From Taenia hydatigena (taxonomy: Eukaryota; Platyhelminthes; Cestoda; Cyclophyllidea; Taeniidae), in contig JADWOT020000010.1 in the NCBI GenBank assembly GCA_036345935.2, positions 3,712,182 to 3,776,181 on the forward strand: a stretch of 64,000 nt of DNA. Reading direction: 5' to 3'. A model generated the notes under the pieces. It ran no database searches. It was given only the letters and a program-made list of their open reading frames with translations, and had not been told where the DNA came from. The translations under genes were made by a program, and so were the position numbers. The number at the start of each line of letters is the position of its first letter. Positions within the stretch are counted from its first letter, which is position 1. Below, piece by piece: positions 27,101 to 38,905 of the stretch.

Positions 27101-29700
27101 TCTGGCTGTCAAATATCGCACGTTCCGACAGCATTTTTAGATCCACCTACAACTACGAGCACCTAGAGAAGACGCAATCATCGCTAAAAGTGACTGTTTA
27201 AGTCGTACAACCATTCCAAAACCAGCCAAGTCGCCCACATTTGACGTTTAAACTCGATCGGACTGTTCCGCCTTAGATACTAAAAACAAATAATAAGTTG
27301 CAGGGGCAATTTAATCAAGTTTACTACGGAAGTGGACTCAGATATTGGTATTTTGCACAAAGAATTGCAGCTAGATGCGTTCTGGCAACCCAGTAGTCTC
27401 ATCCCAGTAGCGATGCATAAGTCAACAAACCACAAATTGTTTACTCGAACAACTTGATTGTTTCAATGACTATTGGTCACATACGCAGCTTTAAGCTTGG
27501 GCGGCGTAGTCCCCACGCTGATCTCAGCCACAGAGATGCCACGAGTGGCGACTAAGATAGCAGGCGCCGCGCCGGATAGGCGGCCCGACTAATGCTCACC
27601 AATAAACAGACGTCGGCTGCAGTTGCTGCGTTCAATGCGGCCTCCATACTGGGCGGATCAGTTCAATGGTTGAAATATACCTCATTCAGTTCCCTACAAC
27701 GATGGCTGGCTGACAAATTTTCCGACGCGATGCCTTCTGAGACAGCTGAGAGGTCTGTTGGCCTTGACACTTGAGAGGTTTGGAGAGTCAGGATTATGGC
27801 AGCCAATGAGAGATGGTTTTGAGGGCCTTTTTTAGACACTTATTGGCCTTAGTTTGCATCAGGTGCTTCGTCAATGGGAAATAAAAGGGAAAAAATACCT
27901 GGTACGAAAACTCTAGTGTTTGACACGAAAATAGTCATGGCTTTATTAGAAAATGCTTTGACCAATGCAAAAGGTGACTTATTTAACTGGATAACGTCTA
28001 GCAAGTGGCATCGCCGGAAACGAAACGTGGACATGGCAAGCCCGTGAGATGTGCAAAATAGCAATAATTTGGCATGTAAATTACGGTATACTGGTAAAAG
28101 TAGGGTACTTCGTGAACTTATTTAATGTTTGTAATACTGATAGATGCTTCACCATCTAAAGTTGATGCTGGCAGGAAAAATCGCGACAACGCACGCTTCA
28201 GGCGTGCAATCAGTGCAGCTCTTTTTCAGTCAACACGTAAATTTATGAAAGAATGGCAAAAAGGCGTTTAATGAATCCGACCAGCATACGAATGTGCTTT
28301 CAGGTCCCTTTTGCTCGTATGTAATCTGGTTCAAAAATTCTCCAAGGAAGGTTTTAGAGCAAAAATATTTCTAACAGGGATGGAGACATCGACCAAATTG
28401 CAATTTTGAGTGGTTATAAATACGCCCTGCATAGAAGGAAACTATCCAGGGCAAATCGCGTCTAGATAAGACAAGAAGCCTATTTCAAGAATAAATGGTT
28501 TACTTAATCAGGACAAAAATACTTCTAAAAATGAGAGAAGGTGGCAAAATAAATCAAAAAATGTAGCTGATAACGCTAAGACGAGCGAAATCCTTGGAAG
28601 GTGCTGAGACGAGAGTGACTGAGTAGGAAGAGATGACGAATTTAAAGTAACATACTGCATGGAAAGCGCAAATGGCCTCGATTCCCCTCATTTGTGAATG
28701 AATGCAGGTTGACCTACAGAGATAACAGGCAAAAACGGAGTATGTCAACGGTTCTTGAGAACGGAAGTGCTAAAGCCGTATTCCAATGGCAACTACTCTC
28801 GGTGTGGGAAAGTCGTGCAATTTCGGGATGGAAATAGAGAATACTACCCGAGGTAACGAAGGTACACAGGCTGAGCAGTTCGCACTCAATCAAAAAACCC
28901 ATTCCTTGATAGGTTAGCCCTCTTTTAGCCACGTGAAAGCACGGGGTAATGAAGTCAACAGACACGAGCCGTATTTCCATAAAGGCCTTGTAAACCGAAA
29001 CGAGGTCGCCAGTTATGACACCTACATGCAAACAGATTAATGTGCGGAACCGGAGCGTGCTTTGGTTTAAAAATAAACGACTGAGACTGAGAGAAGGCGA
29101 ACCCCTTGGTCGGTTTGAAATTCCTACTTACAAAAAAATACTCAAGTCATTTTCCTAGATATCCACATCAATCTGCAGATTGATGAAAAGCTATTTTGAT
29201 GAGATAACTCAAGAGATTGATATTAATGTCTACGGAATGCACGTAGTGATAATTCACACAGGCCAGCATTGAATTGCATGGAATGAGGCGAAAGAATGGA
29301 AAATTGATTTCACAACGCCGAAAATCATGAAATTCTTTATCAACAGATCGACGTTCCCAAAAGTCATACTGAATTGGTAATCCTTACCTTGACGGTGGGC
29401 TGAATATTAACGATCCCTCTTCTCCTCATTACTCTTGTCAACTGACCTTTTCGAGTTGTTGATACAGAACACAGTGATGTCGACTCCTCGTTCACACCGC
29501 CACTCGCCGTAAAGTCAACGCCTCTCAATGCAACATACTTAAAACCATGTTTTTTATTTGCACATGAAAAAGCAACCGCTTTTGCATAGAATTAGCTCTA
29601 GTTTGCATAACGTAATAAACTTGGGCATCAATGAATGCAAAAATGAAAAGGGAGTAAAAACGAGCAAATAGCTTTATTTGTAAACATCTGGACCACATGT
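21122..29700 (-). repeat. Left arm of the large palindrome (Q+P, reverse)
   Basis: The arm is reverse-complementary to 35,587-44,165. Every paired landmark sums to 65,287 (for example 21,264 with 44,023 and 28,714 with 36,573), so there is no net insertion or deletion over 8.58 kb. Substitutions I noticed are at 24,734, 24,831, 24,838, 24,936 and about 29,434. The match ends at 29,700, where the two sides diverge after 'acatgt'. It contains a zinc-finger pseudogene (21,286-21,933) and a reversed promoter-like tract near 26.4-26.57 kb. Confidence 0.95.
21286..21933 (-). pseudogene. Zinc-finger pseudogene copy 2
   Basis: This is the mirror of the copy at 43,354-44,001 and appears identical in its open frames. 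Relative to copy 1 it has a stop (TAA) in the intron-2 region, which splits the readthrough frame into 65-codon and 93-codon pieces. Finger 1 ends in Leu-Ser-Asn where the gene has His-Ser-Lys, so a zinc ligand is lost. Finger 2 has Trp for its second Cys. The introns are retained and exon 4 is missing. Confidence 0.8.
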
Positions 29701-31001
29701 GGTTTAATGTGCCATAAAATATTAATTTCTAATTTAAATGAGATTTTGTGCGATTAATTGGACCAGCGATTTCTCAAAACCCATTCGCTTTTTTACCTGT
29801 TTTTGCCATTTTTTGGCTATCATGTCCCGTGTCCTTGATTTCCTTCCTGCTTTAACTCCTCGTATCAGCCAATGGGTCGCAAGTCACGAAAACGCACCTG
29901 AACCTTCGTTATTTACTTCAAGTGACCTGACAATAGCCCCTAGCTAATCCTAAGGACCCCATTCCCCTCTCAACTTTAAAAACCCACATTGCTTTGATTA
30001 GGTAACGCGCCAACCTGCGAGTAGAAACAGTCGTTCGGCTTCTCAGTATCTATTAATCTAAGCATTGTGAATACGTCAATCTTGGTTAGTCTTGAATACC
30101 CATTCTACGTAGACCAAACTGACTGCCACGCTCTCACGAAGTGAGATAGACAGATAAGTAGGCAGTGGATTGGTAGGTGGGGAGGTGAAGACGTAAATGA
30201 AGTAGCAGACAGGTCCAAAAACAAAAGACTCTACTCGTGTTGCTCCTCACCGCTTTAGCATTTACCTTACATCTAGCAACTAGAGAACTAAAGTGCAATT
30301 AAATAAGTAGATGAATGATGTTAAGTGCTTCGGTAGAAAATAAAATTCTATGAGGACTCGAGATATAACGCTAAGCATCAGTTGATTACGACAATTCTAG
30401 GAAAGCGAAGCTTGAATGATTTGTCCTCCTTGTGTTCTGGTTTTATAGTGCTGTAGGCTGGCGCATTAGGACTAGGCGTCAAACAAGTGCAAGGTATTCG
30501 CATAGTCTACTGAGGCATTAAGCGACTTTAATGTGAGCAGTGAGCACACTGCAGGTCTTGTTCATGTTGCAGATGTGGGTAAAGGGGGCGCCAATCAACT
30601 ATAGGCCGTTGGGCAAATGCTGCACAGCAAAATAATGATTGACAATGTCTAGACTTATCATGACTCAAACGAAAGGAAAGACGCAGACAAACCGGTGATT
30701 ACGTCCTGCTAATCAGATATCAGAAGCCACGACATCAACAAGTCTGTTATATGAAACAGGGGCACCACTGGGTAATATGACCATACGGGTCTTGATACCC
30801 ACAAAAGTGAGTGGGTTATAGGGGAACGGCCCCATCCTCTGGATTCGTCACGTTTATCACAACTTCACCTAATTCAAACTCACCGCCAATTGTTTCGTCT
30901 CTTCCTACTAGCTCATCGTCTGTCGGTACCCTTTAGGAAAGCGCCGTTCACCTCTCCCTAGTCTCACCCTTCATTATGGCATGATTAAATAATTTGCAGA
31001 C

Positions 31002-31564
31002 TCAACCTAGATCTGACTAACACAGGCTAGACTGGATCTAACCAAACCACACCTTACTTAGAATCAAATCCTATTTTAGTCTAGTCTAACTCAGATTGCC
31101 CTTAGACTTCCTATTTCATTTTTCATTCTACCACTTTATTTTTTAGAGCCACATCTACTTAGATCTCTCTCCTACTCCTTATTCACTTACTCTCTGGGAG
31201 TGAAGGCCAGATCATTGCCACGACTTCGTGATTTGCGGACTGGCCGAACTCTTGCCTGCTTTCCTCATTGCCCAGTTCTTTTAATTTCTTTGTGCGGGAT
31301 CCCTCTACCTGTAATTCTACGATTTTGGGTCCGATTGTAAGCTTTCATCTTTACTTGACCTGTGTCCTTCTTGCCATGTGCTAGCGGTTGTCTGTCCGTT
31401 TGCGCAAAATTTTGTACATGTGCACGTGTGCCGTCAACCATTTTTATTTTCATTCACTTAGAGAGTAGTCTTGATCGGAGTTTCAGAGACGTTTCTGCGT
31501 GCTTGAGTATGTGCATATGCGAAGGCGTATTCATCTCATCTCCTTCACATATGAACTTTTTGTG
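31002..31564 (+). repeat. E1 block, present/absent among T copies
   Basis: The block is present here and reversed at 58,177-58,719, and absent from T copy 1, where 'ttgcagac' runs straight into 'gaatccactc' at about 7,137. The borders are clean. A small frame (31,362-31,565; matched at 58,179-58,394) is open in both, but it starts with GTG and differs by 12 nt and many substitutions, so it is not called as a gene. Confidence 0.7.
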
Positions 31565-32130
31565 AACGAATTTAACGGTTCTACTCTAAACGAAGTACGT
31601 TCTCATTGAATCGTTTGCTAAATGATTAGTGGGCTCCCTATTTAATCTCAACTGTGCACTCTGCTAACACTCCGACACCCACTTACAAAACCAATTATCC
31701 ACATTCAATCGATTTTCCTTCTTGCGGAATCTCTACTCACTCCCTCTCTCAGATTGAAGTGGACATCGCGTGAAAGGAAGAAAGAAGGATCACAGTCACA
31801 GAGGCGTTGATCACAACAGGTGACATTAGTAAAGCAAGGGGCAAACAAAGCAAACTAGGTAGTGCAGCAGATCAAAAATGGAGAATAAAAGCAAAATTTC
31901 TCCTTTGCTGACAGCAATTTATTTTGCTTGTGCGAGCATGGAACGGAGGGGTCCGTCAAACTAGGTGCTAAGGAGAAACCGAACCAACGAAGACAAAAAT
32001 TGATTTTCAAATATCAATATGCTTGAATTGGACCGAAAGAAACAAGAAAATTTAAATCAAAAGTCGAAACGCACGAAATGGAGCCAGAAGAGGAAATAAA
32101 TTTCACAAAGCTAGAACGCATGAAACGTAG

Positions 32131-33388
32131 CTGGTTGCTAGTTCCTGTGCAACCTGTGCATTTAAGTATGAGGTTGCACAGTTAGGAACCAGCACACCAA
32201 ACTCCCCAAATCCACTATTTAAAAAGCTAAATAGGCCAGAGTTGACGTTGTATTAAGATTATTTGACATCGCTGATAAACTCTTTTGACTGATTGCAGAT
32301 TAGTAGGGTTTGCAGATTCGTCTAGTGTTAAAACATCCGACGAACTCAGTGCAAATGCATACAATCACCTATACCCACGCATTACAAACCGCAGAAGCAG
32401 GTCACGATCTCTGTATCGTGTCATTAATTGGGCTTCGTGCATCTTTTCTCGTATGTTCTGTGCCCCGTTAGCCAGACAGTCTGGAGCTGGGTTCTGCAGA
32501 AAACAAGATCAAGCATTCTCAGTAGAAGCGACAGTATCTTGACATGGTCAGAAATGCTTCGCGTTTGCCATTTTACCACTATGAGGACGCCTTATTTTCG
32601 GGCATACAAAGGATCCCTTTCAGTGGCGAATCATGACACTTGACCTGAGTGACGTATCTGCCTAAATGAGGACATACTATCTACAGTGAAGAGGCAGTTG
32701 AGGAAGCAGCTTGTGAATAATGACATAAATTGACAAACCACGAACTTAAGGGGAAGCTGGTAGCATCCCTATTATATTTGGCAACCAAAAAGGGGCCGAT
32801 AATTTTCGGATCAAAGGAAGGTTGCTTCGCGGTCATGGAACGATTCAAAGAAAGTTTTCGTTAGCATAAAATGGGCGCATTGAAAGAAATCGTAATTTGC
32901 TAGCAAAAGACTGTGTCTAATATATTTGTATTTTCAGTATTTTTGTTCGAGATATTTTTCCTTAATGAGTATAGGTAGGGTTACGACCCTGTGTAACATA
33001 GGGCACTTAAGTTTTATGGTGTCGCACTTTGTGATAAACATGAAGATTTTATAAAGATATGTCTTACTGCATGCATATTAGGCTTTTCCAATATGACATC
33101 TAAGGCTTATGCATTGTATTGGCTTATTTCCAACTTTAGTACTTTGATTGTATTGGTAATTGGAAGTGACGGCGATAATTTTATTAACTTTATGAGATTA
33201 CTCTGTACTATGTTTCTGTTAGCGCAACTTCCGCCGACCCGAACCATTTGATGGGATAAGGCAAGATTAGATGATGCCAAAATTGTGTAAAAACCCAGAA
33301 TGCTATGTCTCAATTTTTTTCTAAAAGTCCTCCCATCGCAGCAAATCCCTAAACGTGCTCATGTGTCGTACAACCCAACAATCTTCCT
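32131..33388 (+). mobile_element. E2 insertion within T copy 2
   Basis: T copy 1 runs without a break from the tandem-repeat run into 'gattacaaatagca' near 7,718, whereas here about 1.26 kb intervenes. A related block (32,147 to about 33,260) recurs in reverse at 53,025-54,083, just upstream of the zinc-finger gene. The left edge can form a hairpin: 'gctggttgctagttcctg' pairs with 'aggaaccagc' about 60 bp on. No transposase frame or convincing terminal repeats were seen, so it could be a non-autonomous element or a plain segmental insertion. Confidence 0.55.
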
Positions 33389-33902
33389 TAATTGATTGCA
33401 AATAGCACAGAGATATGTTTAAGTAAACGCATGAATCTGCAAAGGTAAGTAGAAGATATTCCCTCTCCCAAGCGCTGTTTTTGTTTACATTGCGGTCAGA
33501 GCTGTGGTCTTCGTCACTTAGATAAAGTCATCACCAGCAGTTCTAGCCTGACCAATGCCTTGAAATTGCATTAAATAATGCTAAGTGCAGCTGTTTTGTT
33601 GACATAGTATGAAATAAGCAAGGTTGGCCGGATAAAGTTCATTTGTTTGGTATAGTGGAAGCTTCTTTCGCTCCCACCTCTTTGTCAACTTCATCCGCCT
33701 TACCTACTGTCGGTTTAAAAGTAGTAAGAAAGACACATAAATTGTACTGATGAGCTCGTAAATATTTTGTGCTTTGCCACACCCACCTAAAATAACATTT
33801 GCTATTCTGCCTTTCATTTTCGGTAAATTGCCTCAGTTATTGCCTTACTATTTTTCCTTCGCTCTCTATCTAAATCGATATCTCTTCCAATTACTAATAA
33901 TA

Positions 33903-35586
33903 GTCGCAGTTGTCTCATTTAAATTAGAAATTAATATTTTATGGCACATTAAACCACACTTCAGTACAGATAATAAATTAATGAGTTTAAATAAGAACGC
34001 TGCGTAATTTAATCAATTAAGTGTTTGAATGATAAATTTGCATGGCAATATCACCCACTCATTGAATGTGACAGGCGATGCAGCTGTGGATTACTGCTCG
34101 TAACATCCATGAAAACAAGTCCACCTAATCTCGGTCTGCCCGATTGATTACCCACCGCGCCCCCCTAAAAGTAAACTATTCCTGGGCTAGAGCGTACATG
34201 AAACATCGGCTTGAGCTCAGTCCATCGCCAATCGCTTGCGTTCTTAGGATGTTATGCCAACAATTCAGCATTAGCTAATTTTGCAATCATGCATGAAGCT
34301 TGATGCAATTCAACCACATCTACCATCCCTACGTCTGGAATATTCAATGCAAAATATCACGTCGAGCAGGTAGTATGCGAGGAAACCACATGGTTTTAGG
34401 AATGGTGACTTAGCCACAATGAGCATACTCGCCGGTGGTGTCCAATTACTCGCATATAACGAGGCACTGTTTATAAATGCAGCCCCCAAAAGTAAAGGTC
34501 GTTGCTGTAACAGTCCCGGCAAATCATTGAGGCCCAATTCTTGCTTAGCGGAAAATGCAACATGTCATCGTCTAGATAACTGGAATATAGAGTCCACAAC
34601 CCCAAACTGACGTCATCACTTTTCAGGAAGGTGGAGGCAGACAATGATCCCTTCCAGAGTACGACGACAACTTGCAAGCACAACTGACATGCCACTCTTC
34701 TTGACCCAGAATACAAAGTGAGGGTTGACGGTTGATGGATTTGGCTTGAATATTTGAACAACACTTGGACGAGTCCCACTTGAGTGAAACAAGAAAATGA
34801 CAAGCCTAATGTATGATGGCGTTCCTACTTTAGGCATCCTCAAACGCGTTGTTGACACCATGAGGTGTATTTGCATAGCAGCAACGGTGTAAAATTTGTT
34901 TGATTGGGCTTTGAACCATGCAAGTGCAACGGTCTCTCCCGTCTGCGGCTTCTGCTACTAGCAGGTTAAATAGAATATCTGCAACAACATAGCGGCAATA
35001 TCCTATGTGAGTTGTGATGGCGGGGAGGATAAATTTCCCGCAAAACAACATTATATTCAGATCATTGCATTTTAATTTCCTCGGGTAATTTAGGAGAGCA
35101 CGAGCACGATCAAACACTCGTTGCATTTGCAGAGATATGCGCTATCTGCCCGATTAACCTTTCCAGCACAACACTCAAAGCACAGCAAGGAAGGAAATAT
35201 AGGGGGGTATGTGATACTCAGTGCTTATATGTATCATATTACACGATGAAGAGGGATAGGAGTACAATCGGTGCCTCTAGTCACCCATGCGCTAGCAATT
35301 CTCCAAAAAAGAGGATTGTGTTGGTGTGAGCGTAAAGAAATTCTAGTCGGATGAGTTAAGCATTGGAGGAATGGAACATTATAGCGCGAAATGTAAGTAA
35401 ACCATCAAATTTTGTATTTTAAGACATTTTGCTTAAGGAAAAGGGGACAATAAACGTGGTCTTCTATTCGTCACCTAAATGCCCTGTTTAGGACTATATT
35501 TGAAGTACCAACTCTGCCATAAAGAAGTAAATTAAGGGAGTCAAATGACAGATGAGATGTTACATGGCCAGTCCGATTTACGCGCA
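33903..35586 (-). repeat. T/R segments in reverse, palindrome spacer right part
   Basis: From 33,903 to 34,822 this is the reverse complement of about 5,830 down to 4,872. From 34,823 to 35,586 it is the reverse complement of about 2,030 down to 1,265. The intervening 2.84 kb of the first copy (2,031-4,872) is missing at a clean junction at 34,823. With 29,701-33,902 it forms the 5.9-kb spacer of the palindrome. Confidence 0.85.
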
Positions 35587-38500
35587 ACATGTGGTCCAGA
35601 TGTTTACAAATAAAGCTATTTGCTCGTTTTTACTCCCTGTTCATTTTTGCATTCATTGATGCCCAAGTTTATTACGTTATGCAAACTAGAGCTAATTCTA
35701 TGCAAAAGCGGTTGCTTTTTCATGTGCAAATAAAAAACATGGTTTTAAGTATGTTGCATTGAGAGGCGTTGACTTTACGGCGAGTGGCGGTGTGAACGAG
35801 GAGTCGACATCACTGTGTTCTGTATCAACAACTCGAAAAGGTCAGTTGACAAGAATAATGAGGAGAAGAGGGATCGTTAATATTCAGCCCACCGTCAAGG
35901 TAAGGATTACCAATTCAGTATGACTTTTGGGAACGTCGATCTGTTGATAAAGAATTTCATGATTTTCGGCGTTGTGAAATCAATTTTCCATTCTTTCGCC
36001 TCATTCCATGCAATTCAATGCTGGCCTGTGTGAATTATCACTACGTGCATTCCGTAGACATTAATATCAATCTCTTGAGTTATCTCATCAAAATAGCTTT
36101 TCATCAATCTGCAGATTGATGTGGATATCTAGGAAAATGACTTGAGTATTTTTTTGTAAGTAGGAATTTCAAACCGACCAAGGGGTTCGCCTTCTCTCAG
36201 TCTCAGTCGTTTATTTTTAAACCAAAGCACGCTCCGGTTCCGCACATTAATCTGTTTGCATGTAGGTGTCATAACTGGCGACCTCGTTTCGGTTTACAAG
36301 GCCTTTATGGAAATACGGCTCGTGTCTGTTGACTTCATTACCCCGTGCTTTCACGTGGCTAAAAGAGGGCTAACCTATCAAGGAATGGGTTTTTTGATTG
36401 AGTGCGAACTGCTCAGCCTGTGTACCTTCGTTACCTCGGGTAGTATTCTCTATTTCCATCCCGAAATTGCACGACTTTCCCACACCGAGAGTAGTTGCCA
36501 TTGGAATACGGCTTTAGCACTTCCGTTCTCAAGAACCGTTGACATACTCCGTTTTTGCCTGTTATCTCTGTAGGTCAACCTGCATTCATTCACAAATGAG
36601 GGGAATCGAGGCCATTTGCGCTTTCCATGCAGTATGTTACTTTAAATTCGTCATCTCTTCCTACTCAGTCACTCTCGTCTCAGCACCTTCCAAGGATTTC
36701 GCTCGTCTTAGCGTTATCAGCTACATTTTTTGATTTATTTTGCCACCTTCTCTCATTTTTAGAAGTATTTTTGTCCTGATTAAGTAAACCATTTATTCTT
36801 GAAATAGGCTTCTTGTCTTATCTAGACGCGATTTGCCCTGGATAGTTTCCTTCTATGCAGGGCGTATTTATAACCACTCAAAATTGCAATTTGGTCGATG
36901 TCTCCATCCCTGTTAGAAATATTTTTGCTCTAAAACCTTCCTTGGAGAATTTTTGAACCAGATTACATACGAGCAAAAGGGACCTGAAAGCACATTCGTA
37001 TGCTGGTCGGATTCATTAAACGCCTTTTTGCCATTCTTTCATAAATTTACGTGTTGACTGAAAAAGAGCTGCACTGATTGCACGCCTGAAGCGTGCGTTG
37101 TCGCGATTTTTCCTGCCAGCATCAACTTTAGATGGTGAAGCATCTATCAGTATTACAAACATTAAATAAGTTCACGAAGTACCCTACTTTTACCAGTATA
37201 CCGTAATTTACATGCCAAATTATTGCTATTTTGCACATCTCACGGGCTTGCCATGTCCACGTTTCGTTTCCGGCGATGCCACTTGCTAGACGTTATCCAG
37301 TTAAATAAGTCACCTTTTGCATTGGTCAAAGCATTTTCTAATAAAGCCATGACTATTTTCGTGTCAAACACTAGAGTTTTCGTACCAGGTATTTTTTCCC
37401 TTTTATTTCCCATTGACGAAGCACCTGATGCAAACTAAGGCCAATAAGTGTCTAAAAAAGGCCCTCAAAACCATCTCTCATTGGCTGCCATAATCCTGAC
37501 TCTCCAAACCTCTCAAGTGTCAAGGCCAACAGACCTCTCAGCTGTCTCAGAAGGCATCGCGTCGGAAAATTTGTCAGCCAGCCATCGTTGTAGGGAACTG
37601 AATGAGGTATATTTCAACCATTGAACTGATCCGCCCAGTATGGAGGCCGCATTGAACGCAGCAACTGCAGCCGACGTCTGTTTATTGGTGAGCATTAGTC
37701 GGGCCGCCTATCCGGCGCGGCGCCTGCTATCTTAGTCGCCACTCGTGGCATCTCTGTGGCTGAGATCAGCGTGGGGACTACGCCGCCCAAGCTTAAAGCT
37801 GCGTATGTGACCAATAGTCATTGAAACAATCAAGTTGTTCGAGTAAACAATTTGTGGTTTGTTGACTTATGCATCGCTACTGGGATGAGACTACTGGGTT
37901 GCCAGAACGCATCTAGCTGCAATTCTTTGTGCAAAATACCAATATCTGAGTCCACTTCCGTAGTAAACTTGATTAAATTGCCCCTGCAACTTATTATTTG
38001 TTTTTAGTATCTAAGGCGGAACAGTCCGATCGAGTTTAAACGTCAAATGTGGGCGACTTGGCTGGTTTTGGAATGGTTGTACGACTTAAACAGTCACTTT
38101 TAGCGATGATTGCGTCTTCTCTAGGTGCTCGTAGTTGTAGGTGGATCTAAAAATGCTGTCGGAACGTGCGATATTTGACAGCCAGAACACCTCAAAGACA
38201 ATTATTTGGCTTTCAAATGTTGGGCCGTGACCTGTTGACGAGATTTATGAGTGCCTGTCACAACAGGTTTTACGGCGATATTGCTTTAGGCATGTACTCA
38301 CTGAAGCCTATGCCTTCCGAATTGAAGTAAGGCGTGCAATGTGACAGTTAGCATTACACGCACCTTAGCTAGTTCTATAGCAATCGCTAGGAGTCATCAG
38401 ACAATTTCTTTGCTCAATTTTACATCCAGTTGCTTGAACTGTTTTTAAACGCCTTATAGGCTTTTGCCTAAAAAAGAAACATGAGGGATGAAAAGCCGAG

Positions 38501-38714
38501 GACAAGCACTCTACACTTGGCAGCGCATTCAAGTGAAAGCTCATCAGCATGGGTGGTTCCGCTCATTCTCTTCCACCTCCTTTGCGCGCGCTATGATGAT
38601 TTACAAAGTTTGGTTAAGTTATGGAAGCACAAAGGCAAGCGATGGCCGCTCCTACGAAACCGCATGCAAAGTATGCTGTCTAAAGCCCACATCAGACAGC
38701 ACTGGGAGACAGCA

Positions 38715-38905
38715 TGCAGCACGTGCCCTCAATCGAGTCACACGTGTCACGTCTTACTATTCCGTTATTCGCTAGCGTCCCCCTCCCACTATATTATCCC
38801 CCTCGCCTCTGCTCTTCTTCCCATTCTCTTCTTCTGCTGCTCTTCTCTTCGCCTCCACTTCACTTTCAACCTCTGACCGCGCCGACCCAGAGACGTCAGA
38901 GAGCC
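38715..38905 (+). promoter_or_regulatory. Promoter-like tract inside Q, second forward copy
   Basis: E-box CACGTG motifs at 38,720 and 38,741, a TATA-like 'ctatattatc', a pyrimidine run and a GACGTC core are all kept from the tract near 12.8 kb. A 131-codon frame (38,481-38,876) covers it, but a TGA at 12,722 breaks that frame in the older copy, so regulation is a better explanation than coding. No transcript start can be proven. Confidence 0.22.

Larger units (their letters stand above)
29701..33902 (+). repeat. T segmental repeat, copy 2 (direct part)
   Basis: The stretch is a direct, diverged copy of 5,778-8,225. It carries two extra blocks that copy 1 lacks: E1 (31,002-31,564) and E2 (about 32,131-33,388). 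Its first 50-60 bases are the reverse complement of 33,903-33,965, so an inverted short repeat brackets the block. It begins exactly where the palindrome arm ends. No long coding frame is present. Confidence 0.85.

Noticed and set aside
31362..31565. Cys-rich frame in E1, matched at 58,179-58,394
   Set aside because: It starts with GTG, differs by 12 nt and many residues, and lies wholly in duplicated non-coding sequence.
38481..38876. 131-codon frame, mirrored at 26,411-26,806
   Set aside because: The older copy has a TGA at 12,722, and the C-terminal half is a translated pyrimidine tract.
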